Source of the DNA: BOG-931 sp963761525
Lineage (GTDB): Bacteria > Pseudomonadota > Alphaproteobacteria > Rhizobiales > Xanthobacteraceae
Assembly: GCA_963761525.1 (NCBI GenBank)
Contig: CAVXHG010000006.1
Location: forward strand, 496,001 to 560,000
Length of the DNA: 64,000 nt
Reading direction: 5' to 3'
Under the pieces are notes generated by a model. The model made no database searches. It was not told where the DNA came from and saw nothing but the letters and a program-made list of their open reading frames with translations. A program made the position numbers and the translations under genes. This document shows, piece after piece, positions 18,660 to 27,190 of the stretch. The first letter of the stretch is position 1. Every line of letters starts with the position of its first letter.

Positions 18660-19457
18660 ATGAGAAACGGTCAGAATAATAACAAGCGCATGCGGGGTCG
18701 CAACCGCGGTAAAGGTGGCGGCGGTCACCATCATCAGCACCACCAGAATCCACTGTCCCGCATGTACGAGTCCAACGGACCGGACGTGAAGATCAGAGGT
18801 AACGCCTCCCACATCGCCGAAAAATATCTTCAGCTCGCGCGCGATGCGCAAAGCTCCGGCGACCCGATTGCGGCCGAGAACTATTACCAGCACGCCGAAC
18901 ATTATTTTCGCTTGATTGCCGCCGCCCAGGAGAACCTGCGGCAGAACCAGCCTTCCTACTACCAGCAGCCGGGACAGCCGGGCGGGGCGAACGGCAGCGA
19001 CGATTCGTTTGACGACGACGGTGACGATCAGCCGGGCATGAGCGGCGAGCCCTACGCGCCGGCGCCGCAGCAGCAGCCGTTCTATCCGCAGCAACAGCCG
19101 CAGCAGAACTTCCAGCCACAGCAACAGCCGCAGCAGAATTTCCAGCCGCAGCAGCCGCAAAATTTTCAGCCGCGACCGCAACAAAACTTCCAGCAGAACG
19201 ACGACGATAATGTCGATCGGCTGCCGTCATTCATCACGGGCGGCCAGGCTCCTCAACAGCCGCCGCAGCAATATGCGCCGCAAGGCCAGAACTCAAATGG
19301 TCAAGCCTCGAATGGCCAGAATGGTAATGGCAACGGGTACGAAGGCCAGGCCGATCGCTTTCCGCTGCATCGCCGCCGCCGCCGCCACCGTGGGCCCCGC
19401 GATCAAGGTGATGCCCAGGGCGATGCCCAAGGCGATCAGGGCGCAGCCGAAGAGTAA
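18660..19457 (+). CDS. DUF4167 protein with basic N-terminus and Pro/Gln-rich tail
   Basis: A 265-residue protein. The DUF4167 core (about residues 1-90) combines a strongly basic, Gly/Asn-rich segment (MRNGQNNNKRMRGRNRGKGG) and a His run with a helix (SHIAEKYLQLARDAQSSGDP, AAENYYQHAEHYFRLI). The rest is low complexity, with repeated PQQNFQPQQ units around 130-175 and a basic HRRRRRHRG cluster near the end. The family is widespread in alphaproteobacteria and uncharacterised. Composition suggests nucleic-acid binding, possibly RNA, which is inference. The gene follows prmC, as in related genomes, and ends at a strong terminator. Confidence 0.9.
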   Translation: MRNGQNNNKRMRGRNRGKGGGGHHHQHHQNPLSRMYESNGPDVKIRGNASHIAEKYLQLARDAQSSGDPIAAENYYQHAEHYFRLIAAAQENLRQNQPSYYQQPGQPGGANGSDDSFDDDGDDQPGMSGEPYAPAPQQQPFYPQQQPQQNFQPQQQPQQNFQPQQPQNFQPRPQQNFQQNDDDNVDRLPSFITGGQAPQQPPQQYAPQGQNSNGQASNGQNGNGNGYEGQADRFPLHRRRRRHRGPRDQGDAQGDAQGDQGAAEE

Positions 19458-19477
19458 CTGGCGCAATTCCGAAAACG

Positions 19478-19515
19478 CAAATGGCCGGGCTAAAAAGCCC
19501 GGCCATTTGTTTTTT
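19478..19515. terminator. bidirectional rho-independent terminator
   Basis: The 13-bp arms CAAATGGCCGGGC (19478-19490) and GCCCGGCCATTTG (19497-19509) enclose TAAAAA and are followed by six T. It lies between the DUF4167 gene and the convergent small membrane protein gene and can serve both. Confidence 0.9.
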
Positions 19516-19531
19516 GGGATCAATTCACGGC

Positions 19532-19834
19532 TCACATTCCGCGCGGCGCCCTCGCCAGCCGGACCAAGAACCACAGCGGCAACACGATTACCGCACCCAG
19601 CAGAAAATACTGCCAGAGCCAGCGTACTGTATCGAAACCCATATTCCAGACGTGCAGGATCAGCCGGCGCACTAAATCAATGATATTCCACGGATCGAGA
19701 CCGATCGCAGCCAGGACCACGCCGACCAGGATCGACATCAGGATCAAACGCCCGATTACCGAGAGTGGCGGCCCACCGAAAAAGCGATGCACGTAATCCG
19801 GCGGTCTGCGGGATTCCAGCAATTCTTGAGACAT
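19532..19834 (-). CDS. small two-helix membrane protein
   Basis: A 100-residue protein with two hydrophobic helices (about residues 29-47 and 74-93, such as LGAVIVLPLWFLVRLA) and an N-terminal amphipathic segment with RRPPDYVHRFFGG. It resembles small integrase-like or DUF6460-type alphaproteobacterial membrane proteins. I chose ATG 19834 because GGGAGG stands seven bases upstream. A much longer open frame continues upstream, but it is the antisense of the E1 alpha gene and is not believable. Function unknown. Confidence 0.75.
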   Translation of the reverse strand: MSQELLESRRPPDYVHRFFGGPPLSVIGRLILMSILVGVVLAAIGLDPWNIIDLVRRLILHVWNMGFDTVRWLWQYFLLGAVIVLPLWFLVRLARAPRGM

Positions 19835-19975
19835 CGAAACCTCCCGTTCCGGCTCAGTTAAGAGCTTCTTTTGCCGCGCGCAAGCGGCTAGCGGATGACA
19901 TTGCCTCGGCTTCGCCTGAGAGGCTAAGTTGCGGGCGCTCAAGCTCCGTTTTGGGCAAGCCCTAAGGGATATCTC

Positions 19976-21007
19976 ATGGCCAACGTTGAAGACCGCGCAG
20001 CCGCGCCCAGTGCGAGCCTCAATGACGATATAGGCGAAGAAATGCGGCTTCGGATGTACCGTATGCAGGTCGAACTTCGCGAAGCCGAGCAACGCGCGTT
20101 CGACCTCTTTCTGCAAAACCTGGTCAAAGGCACCAGCCACCTTTCGCTCGGCCAGGAAGCGGTGGCCACCGGCTTCGCCGCAGCGATGAAGCCCGGCGAC
20201 CTGTCGTTCTGCACCTATCGCGGCCACGCCCACACACTGGCCCGCGGCGTCCCGATCGAAAAGGTGCTGGGCGAACTGATGCAACGCGACAATGGCCTGA
20301 TGCGCGGCAAAGGCGGCTCCATGCATCTCACGTCCACCGAACATGGCGTCATGGGCTCCTACGCCATCATCGGCGCACATCTCCCCATCGCCTGCGGTGC
20401 AGCGTGGCGCGCTCAGTACAAAGGATCGAAGGATGTCGCCGTGTGTTTCTTTGGCGACGGCACCACCAATATCGGCGCCTTTCACGAAGCGCTGAACTTC
20501 GCCGCAGTATGGAAGCTGCCGGTGATCTTCGTCTGCGAGAACAATCTTTACATGGAATACACGCCGATCGGCGATGTCACCGCCGTGCAGCACCCCGCCG
20601 CCGATCGCGCCGCCGCTTACGGTTTGCCGCGAATTATCGTCGACGGTAACGACGCCGACGACGTATTCCGCGCCGCATCGGCGGCTTACGACAAAGCACG
20701 CGCCGGCAACGGACCGTCGCTGATCGAGTGCATGACTTATCGCTACAGCGGTCACTCGCGTGCGGACCCGGCGAAATATCGTCCTGAGGGCGAACTGGAG
20801 AAATGGAAAGAGCGCGATCCGATCAAAATCTATCGCGAACGCCTCAGGCAATTCGGCATCAAGGACAGCGTCATCGCCGACATCGACGCTGATGTGCAAC
20901 GGCAGGTCGATGAAGCGACCGAAAAATGCAAGGCGGCGCCGATGCCGCCGCTCGATATTCTCACCACCGACGTCTACGCCGACGGCGGCTGGGCGTGGAG
21001 AAATTAA
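19976..21007 (+). CDS. TPP-dependent 2-oxoacid/acetoin dehydrogenase E1 subunit alpha
   Basis: A 343-residue E1 alpha subunit. The thiamine pyrophosphate motif is GDGTTNIGAFHEALNFA ending ENN (about residues 160-190). The phosphorylation-loop region YRYSGHSRADPAKYR is conserved. With E1 beta and E2 it decarboxylates a 2-oxo acid or cleaves acetoin and passes the acyl unit to the lipoyl arm. Closest in style to AcoA, but the substrate is uncertain. The beta subunit gene starts one base after the stop, so they are co-translated. Confidence 0.92.
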   Translation: MANVEDRAAAPSASLNDDIGEEMRLRMYRMQVELREAEQRAFDLFLQNLVKGTSHLSLGQEAVATGFAAAMKPGDLSFCTYRGHAHTLARGVPIEKVLGELMQRDNGLMRGKGGSMHLTSTEHGVMGSYAIIGAHLPIACGAAWRAQYKGSKDVAVCFFGDGTTNIGAFHEALNFAAVWKLPVIFVCENNLYMEYTPIGDVTAVQHPAADRAAAYGLPRIIVDGNDADDVFRAASAAYDKARAGNGPSLIECMTYRYSGHSRADPAKYRPEGELEKWKERDPIKIYRERLRQFGIKDSVIADIDADVQRQVDEATEKCKAAPMPPLDILTTDVYADGGWAWRN

Positions 21008-21008
21008 A

Positions 21009-21989
21009 ATGGCGGAACTGACTTATCGCGATGCAGTCGCGCGCGGCATTGCGCAAGAAATGACGCGCGATCCCGACGTTGTGTTTCTGGGCGAAGACGT
21101 CGCCAAGGCCGGTGGCGTGTTCAAGGCGACGGTCGGCCTGTTCGAGCAGTTCGGCCCGCTGCGGGTGCGCGACACGCCGATCTCGGAACAAGCGATCCTT
21201 GGCGCCGCCATGGGCGCAGCCATGACCGGACTGAAGCCGATTGCCGAGATCATGTTTTCGGATTTCTTCGCGGTCTGCTTCGACTATATCGCCAACGAGT
21301 TCTCCAAGAGCCACTACATGTCGAACGGCCAGGTCAAATGCCCCTTGGTCGTGCGCACCGGAAATGGCGCTGGCTCGCGCTTCGGCGCGCAACATTCTCA
21401 GAGTGTCGAGAACTGGTGCATGATGATCCCCGGCCTGAAGGTCGTTGCGCCGTCGAGCCCGCTCGACGTGGTCGGCTTGATGGCAGCCGCGGTGCGCGAT
21501 CCCAATCCGGTGATCTTCTTCGAGCATAAGTCACTTTACGCAACCAAGGGCGAAGTGCCCGACGGCGAGATCGTCGACACGCTCGGCAGCGCCAAAATCC
21601 TGCGGCCCGGCAAGGACGCCACCATTGTTGCGCTCGCACTGATGGTGCCGCGCGCGCTTGCCGCGGCGGAGAAACTTAAAAGTGAACACGGCATCGACTG
21701 CGAAGTCGTCGATGTTCGTTCGCTGGTTCCACTCGATACGCAAACCATCCTCGGTTCGGTCGCGCGCACGCACCGACTGTTCACCGTGGAGGAAAATCCA
21801 CGGCTGTGCGGCTGGGGCGCCGAGATTGTCTCGATCGTCGCTGACGAAGCTTTCTACGATCTCGACGGTCCGCCGATACGGATCACCACGCCGCATATTC
21901 CCTTGCCGGCCGCTGATATTCTGGAAGATATCGCATTGCCGACGGTGGATCGTATCGCCGAGCGCGTGAGGAAATCGCTGCAATCATAA
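21009..21989 (+). CDS. TPP-dependent 2-oxoacid/acetoin dehydrogenase E1 subunit beta
   Basis: A 326-residue E1 beta subunit with LGEDVAKAGGVFKAT, RVRDTPISEQAILGAAMGAA and the TPP-contact and C-terminal transketolase regions (VVDVRSLVPLDTQTI). I chose ATG 21009 directly after the E1 alpha stop; the longer upstream frame is antisense-free but lies inside the alpha gene. Partner of the preceding gene in an alpha2beta2 E1. A palindromic repeat separates it from the aldehyde dehydrogenase gene. Confidence 0.92.
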   Translation: MAELTYRDAVARGIAQEMTRDPDVVFLGEDVAKAGGVFKATVGLFEQFGPLRVRDTPISEQAILGAAMGAAMTGLKPIAEIMFSDFFAVCFDYIANEFSKSHYMSNGQVKCPLVVRTGNGAGSRFGAQHSQSVENWCMMIPGLKVVAPSSPLDVVGLMAAAVRDPNPVIFFEHKSLYATKGEVPDGEIVDTLGSAKILRPGKDATIVALALMVPRALAAAEKLKSEHGIDCEVVDVRSLVPLDTQTILGSVARTHRLFTVEENPRLCGWGAEIVSIVADEAFYDLDGPPIRITTPHIPLPAADILEDIALPTVDRIAERVRKSLQS

Positions 21990-22072
21990 GCGTCATTGCT
22001 GGACTTGATCCGGCAATCCATTGAGCGGAGACGCCGCATGGATGCCCGGGTCAAGCCCGGGCATGACAGAAA
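21990..22072. repeat. intergenic palindromic repeat
   Basis: Two arms of about 29 bp face each other: 21991-22019 (GTCATTGCTGGACTTGATCC and on) and 22044-22072 (TGGATGCCCGGGTCAAGCCC and on). Together they form an imperfect hairpin. It is of the GTCATGCCCGGGCTTG type found scattered between genes in Bradyrhizobium-like genomes; related arms occur here at 55742 and 60156. Confidence 0.7.
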
Positions 22073-22083
22073 GAAGGTGCACC

Positions 22084-23541
22084 ATGGCCATGTATGACAA
22101 CCTGCTCGCCAACGTTCCGACCGATCTTTGGATCGGCGGCAAGTGGCGCAAATCCTCCGATGGCAGCCGGTTCGATGTGATCGACCCGGCAACCGAAAAC
22201 AAGGTCGCCTCGGTCGCGAGCGCTACGGTCGATGACGCCATAGCCGCGCTCGATGCCGCGCAGGCAGCATTCCCTGGCTGGGCCGGCAAAAAGCCGCGCG
22301 AGCGCGGTGAGATTCTGCGCAAATGCTACGACCTCATCATGCGCGATGCCGAACGGCTCGCCAAACTCATCACCATCGAGAACGGTAAGGCGCTGTCCGA
22401 CTCCCGCGGCGAAGTCGCCTACGCCGCCGAGTTTTTCCGCTGGTACGCCGAAGAGGCCGTGCGCAATATCGGCTCGAACACTATGGGTCCGTCGACCGGC
22501 GCGCGAATCTTCGTGCAACACAAGCCGGCCGGTATCGCCGTGCTGGTGACGCCGTGGAATTTTCCGGCCGCGATGGCAACCCGCAAGATCGGTCCGGCGC
22601 TCGCCGCCGGCTGCCCGGTGGTGCTCAAGCCCGCCTCCGATACGCCGCTCACGATGCTGGCGCTGATGCCGATCCTGGAAGAAGCCGGCGTGCCGGCCGG
22701 CGTGGTCAACGTCATTCCATCGCGCTCGTCGGGCAAAGTGGTGAGTGCGATGCTGCACGATCCGCGCGTGCGCGTCGTGTCATTCACCGGTTCGACCGAA
22801 GTCGGCCGCAAACTGCTGCACGAAGCCGCCGACAATATCGTCAAGCCGGCGATGGAGCTCGGCGGCAATGCCCCGTTTATCGTATTCGAAGACGCCGATA
22901 TCGATGCGGCGATCGAGGGCGCCATGATCGCCAAGATGCGCAACATGGGCGAGGCCTGCACTGCAGCGAACCGCTTCTACGTGCATGAGAAGGTGCACGA
23001 CGAGTTCGCCAGGAAACTGACGGACAAGATGGCCGGCCTGAAGATGGGCAACGGGCTCGACGATGGCGTGGCGCTCGGTCCGTTGGTCAATAAAGACGGC
23101 CGCGACAAAGTCATCGAGCTGGTCGACGATGCGGTGCAGAAAGGCGCCAAGGTTCTCACGGGCGGCAAGGTGCCCAGTGGCCCAGGGTTCTTCTATCCCG
23201 CAACCGTGCTGTCGAACGTGTCCGACAACTCCAAAATGCTAAACGAGGAAATCTTCGGACCGGTGGCGTCGATCCAGACCTTCAAATCCGACGACGAAGT
23301 CATCAGCCGCGCCAATGATACCGAATATGGTCTGGTCGCCTACCTCTACACCAAGGATGTGGGCCGGGGCATTCGCGTTTCCGAAAAGCTCGAGTTCGGC
23401 ATGATCGGATTGAACCGCGGGCTGGTGTCGGATCCTGCGGCGCCGTTCGGCGGCGTCAAGCAGTCCGGGCTCGGCCGCGAAGGCGCTCAGGAAGGCATGA
23501 GGGAGTTCATGGAAACCCAGTACATCTCGGTGTCATGGTGA
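22084..23541 (+). CDS. NAD(P)-dependent aldehyde dehydrogenase, succinate-semialdehyde type
   Basis: A 485-residue aldehyde dehydrogenase. The catalytic Cys lies in MGEACTAANRF (about 288) and the Glu in MELGGNAPFIVFED (near 254). The cofactor segment is TPWNFPAAMATRKIGPALAAGC, and the C-terminus reads PFGGVKQSGLGREG. These match GabD-like succinate-semialdehyde dehydrogenases. I chose ATG 22084, preceded by AGAAGGTG; upstream in-frame codons run through the repeat. The last seven bases overlap the next gene. In this operon it may oxidise an aldehyde that enters or leaves the E1/E2 pathway. Confidence 0.9.
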   Translation: MAMYDNLLANVPTDLWIGGKWRKSSDGSRFDVIDPATENKVASVASATVDDAIAALDAAQAAFPGWAGKKPRERGEILRKCYDLIMRDAERLAKLITIENGKALSDSRGEVAYAAEFFRWYAEEAVRNIGSNTMGPSTGARIFVQHKPAGIAVLVTPWNFPAAMATRKIGPALAAGCPVVLKPASDTPLTMLALMPILEEAGVPAGVVNVIPSRSSGKVVSAMLHDPRVRVVSFTGSTEVGRKLLHEAADNIVKPAMELGGNAPFIVFEDADIDAAIEGAMIAKMRNMGEACTAANRFYVHEKVHDEFARKLTDKMAGLKMGNGLDDGVALGPLVNKDGRDKVIELVDDAVQKGAKVLTGGKVPSGPGFFYPATVLSNVSDNSKMLNEEIFGPVASIQTFKSDDEVISRANDTEYGLVAYLYTKDVGRGIRVSEKLEFGMIGLNRGLVSDPAAPFGGVKQSGLGREGAQEGMREFMETQYISVSW

Positions 23542-23942
23542 GTGGACAATCGGACACCCAGCGCCTGATCGGTTCCTGGCGGCACATTACGTCGAATGTC
23601 GACGGCAGGCCGCGGCCGGGCCAGGGCGCTCATCCGCGCGGCATCATCATGTACGACGCGCTCGGCAACATGGCCTGCCACGTCTCGCCCGATCGCGAAG
23701 TGACCAGGGCCGGCGACAAACCGACGGGTGATGAAGCCAAAGCGATGCTCGATGGTTATGTCGCCTATTTCGGCACCTATTCGGTCGACGAAAAAGCCAG
23801 GACAGTGACGCATCACCGCAAAGCCAGTGTGCAGCCCGGCGATAAGGGCGACCTGATACGCGGCTACGAATTCGCCGGCGAGCGGCTGATCCTGCGTCCA
23901 GCGGGCACCAATGCCGAAGTGATCTGGGAACGGATCAAGTGA
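23535..23942 (+). CDS. lipocalin-like domain protein
   Basis: A 135-residue protein with the lipocalin-like (PF13924-type) pattern: LIGSWRHITS at the start, GIIMYDALGNMACHVSP, then GYVAYFGTYSVDEKARTVTHH and a terminal beta strand LRPAGTNAEVIWERI. There is no signal peptide, so it is cytosolic. It probably binds a small hydrophobic ligand or stabilises an enzyme; no activity is proven for the family. The start overlaps the aldehyde dehydrogenase stop by seven bases, so it is coupled to it. Confidence 0.8.
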   Translation: MVSGQSDTQRLIGSWRHITSNVDGRPRPGQGAHPRGIIMYDALGNMACHVSPDREVTRAGDKPTGDEAKAMLDGYVAYFGTYSVDEKARTVTHHRKASVQPGDKGDLIRGYEFAGERLILRPAGTNAEVIWERIK

Positions 23943-23960
23943 GGCAGTGGATATAACGCG

Positions 23961-25286
23961 ATGGAAGTGCTGATGCCGCAACTCGGCGAGACGGTCGCCG
24001 AGGGCAAGATCACCAAGTGGTTCAAATCGGCCGGCGATCAGGTGAAGCCGGGCGACAACCTGTTCGAGATCGAGACCGACAAGGTCTCGATGGAAGTACC
24101 ATCGACAACGACCGGCGTGCTGTCGGAGATTCTTGTTGGTGCCGGCGACGTTGCGCCGGTGGGCGCCATTGTCGCGATGATCGCGGATGGCTCTGGTGCA
24201 CAGCCAGCCAAGTCTGCGACGGTTACGGCGCCGCCCCCGCCAGCCGTCAAAAAAACCGCGCCTACTCCGGCGTCGGCGGCAGCCACAGCGGTCGCAACGC
24301 AGTCGCAGCGGCAGGCTGGCCCGATCCAACTCGACCCGTTCTTCGAAGTGCGAACACCGCCGCGCAATTTCGGTCCGGCAAGATTGCCGGGCGGTACGTT
24401 TGTCACGCCGCTGGCCCGGCGCCTTGCTGCCGAAGCTGGCATCGATCTCTCGCGCACCGCCGGCACTGGCCCGCACGGCCGTATCGTCGCCCGCGACATC
24501 GAAAGCGCACCGCGTCCCTCGCGCGCTGCGTTGGCCGAAGCGCCGAACGCCGCCGAGATCAAAGCGCTCTACGCAGACGGCAGCTACGACGAAGTACCGC
24601 TGGACGGCATGCGCCGCACCATCGCGGCGCGGCTGACGCAGGCGATCCAGACTATTCCACACTTCTATCTCACCGCCGACATCGCCGTCGACCGATTGAT
24701 CGCGCTTCGCGAAGAAGCCAACGCCAGCGCGCCGAAAGACAAAGACGGCAACGCCGCATTCAAACTGTCGCTGAACGATTTCGTTATTCGCGCGCTCGCA
24801 CTGGCGTTGCAACGGATACTGGAAGCAAATGCAGTTTGGGCCGGCGACCGCATTTTGCGCTTTGCCCATTCCGACATTGGCGTCGCGGTAGCGCTTGATG
24901 GTGGTCTGATCACGCCGGTACTGCGCAATGCTGAAGCGAAATCGGTGAGTGCTATTTCCGCGGAGATGAAGGATCTATCTGCTCGCGCCCGCGACAAGAA
25001 GCTGAAGCCCGGCGATTACCAGGGCGGCTCTTCGGCGATCTCCAATCTCGGCATGTACGGCGTGCGTGAGTTCACCGCTATCATCAATCCGCCGCATGCC
25101 ACCATTCTCGCGGTCGGCGCGGTGCGCCGTCAGGCCGTGGAAAAGGACGACGGTAGCGTGGCGTTTGCGAGCTTCCTGACGGCAACACTGTCGTGCGACC
25201 ATCGCGTGCTGGATGGCGCAACCGGAGCCAAGGTTCTGGCCACGATCAAGGGCTTGCTGGAATCGCCAGTGACCATGCTTGTGTGA
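23961..25286 (+). CDS. dihydrolipoamide acyltransferase, E2 component
   Basis: A 441-residue E2. An N-terminal lipoyl domain carries Lys41 in ETDKVSMEV. A Pro/Ala-rich linker follows, then the peripheral subunit-binding domain (TPLARRLAAEAGIDL to GRIVARDI, about 147-180) and the catalytic domain ending with CDHRVLDGATGAKVL, where the HRVxDG histidine acts in acyl transfer. It completes the E1/E2 part of the complex encoded here. No dihydrolipoamide dehydrogenase (E3) gene is present, so E3 must be supplied elsewhere. Confidence 0.92.
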   Translation: MEVLMPQLGETVAEGKITKWFKSAGDQVKPGDNLFEIETDKVSMEVPSTTTGVLSEILVGAGDVAPVGAIVAMIADGSGAQPAKSATVTAPPPPAVKKTAPTPASAAATAVATQSQRQAGPIQLDPFFEVRTPPRNFGPARLPGGTFVTPLARRLAAEAGIDLSRTAGTGPHGRIVARDIESAPRPSRAALAEAPNAAEIKALYADGSYDEVPLDGMRRTIAARLTQAIQTIPHFYLTADIAVDRLIALREEANASAPKDKDGNAAFKLSLNDFVIRALALALQRILEANAVWAGDRILRFAHSDIGVAVALDGGLITPVLRNAEAKSVSAISAEMKDLSARARDKKLKPGDYQGGSSAISNLGMYGVREFTAIINPPHATILAVGAVRRQAVEKDDGSVAFASFLTATLSCDHRVLDGATGAKVLATIKGLLESPVTMLV

Positions 25287-25300
25287 TGAAAGGAGAGATC

Positions 25301-26278
25301 ATGGCTGACAAGCGTGAAGTCGTTCTCGTCGGCCCGCTGAAGCCTGTTGTCGTCAAAGGCCTCGACGCCATCTGTACCGTCTACAAAGCCGTTACCGCTC
25401 AGAACCAGGACACCTTCCTCGAGGATCATTCCAACGTCCGCGCCATCGCATGCAGCGACACAGCGTACAAAATTCCTGATGAGCTGATGGCGCGCTTCCC
25501 CAAGCTTGAACTCGTCTCGAGCTTTGGTGTTGGCTACGACCACATGGACGTCAAATACGCCTCCACGCACAACATCGTCCTGACCAACACGCCTGACGTT
25601 CTGACTGAAGAAGTCGCCGACACCGCACTCGGCTTGTTGCTGTCCACGGTGCGTGAACTTCCGCAAGCCGAGCGATTTGTCCGGGCTGGCAAGTGGCTTG
25701 AGCGTGGCTATCCCTTATCCAGGGCGACGCTGCGCAATCGCACTGTCGGTATGGTAGGCATGGGGGCCATCGGTCAGGCCATCGCCCACCGGCTTGATGC
25801 CTTTGGCGTGCCGGTGGTCTATCACACACGCAAACCGCGCCGCGACGTGAACTACCTGCATTGCCCAAATCTCATTGAGATGGCGCGCACCGTCGATATC
25901 CTGATGATCATCGTCCCGGGCGGTCCCGGAACCGCAAACCTGGTCAATGCCGAGGTACTCGACGCGCTCGGCCCTGAGGGCATCCTGATCAACATGGCGC
26001 GGGGTTCCGTGGTCGATGAGCCGGCGCTGATCAAGGCGCTGCAGGAAAAGCGCATCATGGCGGCAGGCTTGGACGTATTCGCCAAGGAGCCGAATGTGCC
26101 CGCGGAACTGATGGCGATGGATAACGTCGTACTGCTTCCGCACCTCGGCTCAGCGTCGGTCTATACGCGTGACAAGATGGACCAGCTTATTGTCGACAAC
26201 ATCGCCGCCTGGGCCGCGGGCAAGCCGCCGCTGACCCCGGTCGCAGAAACGCCTTTCAAAGGCTGGGCCGGGAGCTAG
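25301..26278 (+). CDS. D-2-hydroxyacid dehydrogenase, glyoxylate/hydroxypyruvate reductase-like
   Basis: A 325-residue NAD(P)-dependent D-isomer-specific dehydrogenase. The Rossmann motif is VGMVGMGAIGQAIA (near 150). The catalytic Arg lies in NMARGSVVDE, the Glu in FAKEPNVPAEL and the His in LPHLGSAS. I chose ATG 25301 after AAAGGAGAG; an ATG at 25286 overlaps the E2 stop and would swallow the ribosome-binding site. Being last in the operon, it may reduce the 2-oxo acid that competes with the E1/E2 complex. Confidence 0.9.
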   Translation: MADKREVVLVGPLKPVVVKGLDAICTVYKAVTAQNQDTFLEDHSNVRAIACSDTAYKIPDELMARFPKLELVSSFGVGYDHMDVKYASTHNIVLTNTPDVLTEEVADTALGLLLSTVRELPQAERFVRAGKWLERGYPLSRATLRNRTVGMVGMGAIGQAIAHRLDAFGVPVVYHTRKPRRDVNYLHCPNLIEMARTVDILMIIVPGGPGTANLVNAEVLDALGPEGILINMARGSVVDEPALIKALQEKRIMAAGLDVFAKEPNVPAELMAMDNVVLLPHLGSASVYTRDKMDQLIVDNIAAWAAGKPPLTPVAETPFKGWAGS

Positions 26279-26382
26279 TACCGAATGCTGGCGGCTGCAT
26301 CAGTGCCATGCCGCAGGCTTGCATGACGGACCTGGCGCCAGCGTGCTAATTTCCGCGTTAAAGTGAGTGAGCAGTTTCGGGC

Positions 26383-27165
26383 ATGCGGGTCAGCGCTACT
26401 ATCGGTGTGGTTTTTCTGCTGAGTCTTGGCAGCGGCGCTGTCCTTGCGCAGGACAATCAACCTGCTGAGCCACAAGTCACCGAGCCACAAGTTACGCAGC
26501 CACAAGCCTCGCCGCCGCAGAGCGACCAGCAGCAGAGTGAAAGCCGGGATCCTGTCTCCGACATGGTCGGAGCTTGGGAATTGTCCAACGCCGATCACGA
26601 CAAGATCTGCAAGCTCAATTTCCGCAAAGATACTGCACCGAACGGTTACAAGCTCGATCTCGACAAGAACTGCGCGAACGTATTTCCATCAACCAAGGAC
26701 GTCGTCGCCTGGACGATCGACAAGTTCGGCAACCTGCGCCTGCTCGACGGCAGCGGGGATGCGGCGCTTGAACTCTCCCAGGTCGAAGGCGGCATGTTCG
26801 ACGGCTTCAAGCCGGAAGAGGGCCGTTACGTGTTGCAGGCCGCTGCCGCGGTGCAGACCCGCTCTGCTGACGATATGATCGGGGACTGGGCCATTGAGCG
26901 CGGCGCTGGTAAGCCAATCTGCCTGCTGACCCTGGCGAACACTCCTGCCCCGACGGGCGGCGACTACCTTACGATCACGCTCAAGCCCGGCTGCGACGTG
27001 CTGGTCACGCGGTTCGGCCCGACGGCATGGCGCATGGACAACAGCGATCTGGTGCTGTCGTCGACGCGCGGTCAGTCATGGCATTTCGAGGAAAACGACC
27101 TTAATACCTGGCAGCGCGTGCCGGGCATGCCTGATCCGGTGCTTCTCATCCGGCAAGGCGGCTAA
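26383..27165 (+). CDS. secreted protein with two AprI/Inh-like protease-inhibitor domains
   Basis: A 260-residue protein. The signal peptide (about 1-22, ending GAVLAQ) is followed by a short repeat (EPQVTEPQVTQPQ). Two AprI/Inh-type beta-barrel domains follow, at about 60-155 (MVGAWELSNADHDKICKLNF) and 165-260 (MIGDWAIERGAGKPICLLTL). The family inhibits serralysin-type metalloproteases in the periplasm. No such protease is encoded in the window, so the inhibitor role is uncertain. The two domains diverge strongly from each other. Confidence 0.75.
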   Translation: MRVSATIGVVFLLSLGSGAVLAQDNQPAEPQVTEPQVTQPQASPPQSDQQQSESRDPVSDMVGAWELSNADHDKICKLNFRKDTAPNGYKLDLDKNCANVFPSTKDVVAWTIDKFGNLRLLDGSGDAALELSQVEGGMFDGFKPEEGRYVLQAAAAVQTRSADDMIGDWAIERGAGKPICLLTLANTPAPTGGDYLTITLKPGCDVLVTRFGPTAWRMDNSDLVLSSTRGQSWHFEENDLNTWQRVPGMPDPVLLIRQGG

Positions 27166-27190
27166 CAATCAAAACAAGCAGAAGCAGGGA

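Noticed and set aside
19835..20899. Long upstream extension of the small membrane protein on the minus strand
   Set aside because: It is antisense to E1 alpha. The good ribosome-binding site and family-like start are at 19834.
23487..24869. A 460-codon minus-strand frame across the lipocalin-like and E2 genes
   Set aside because: Antisense of two well-supported genes and without family motifs.
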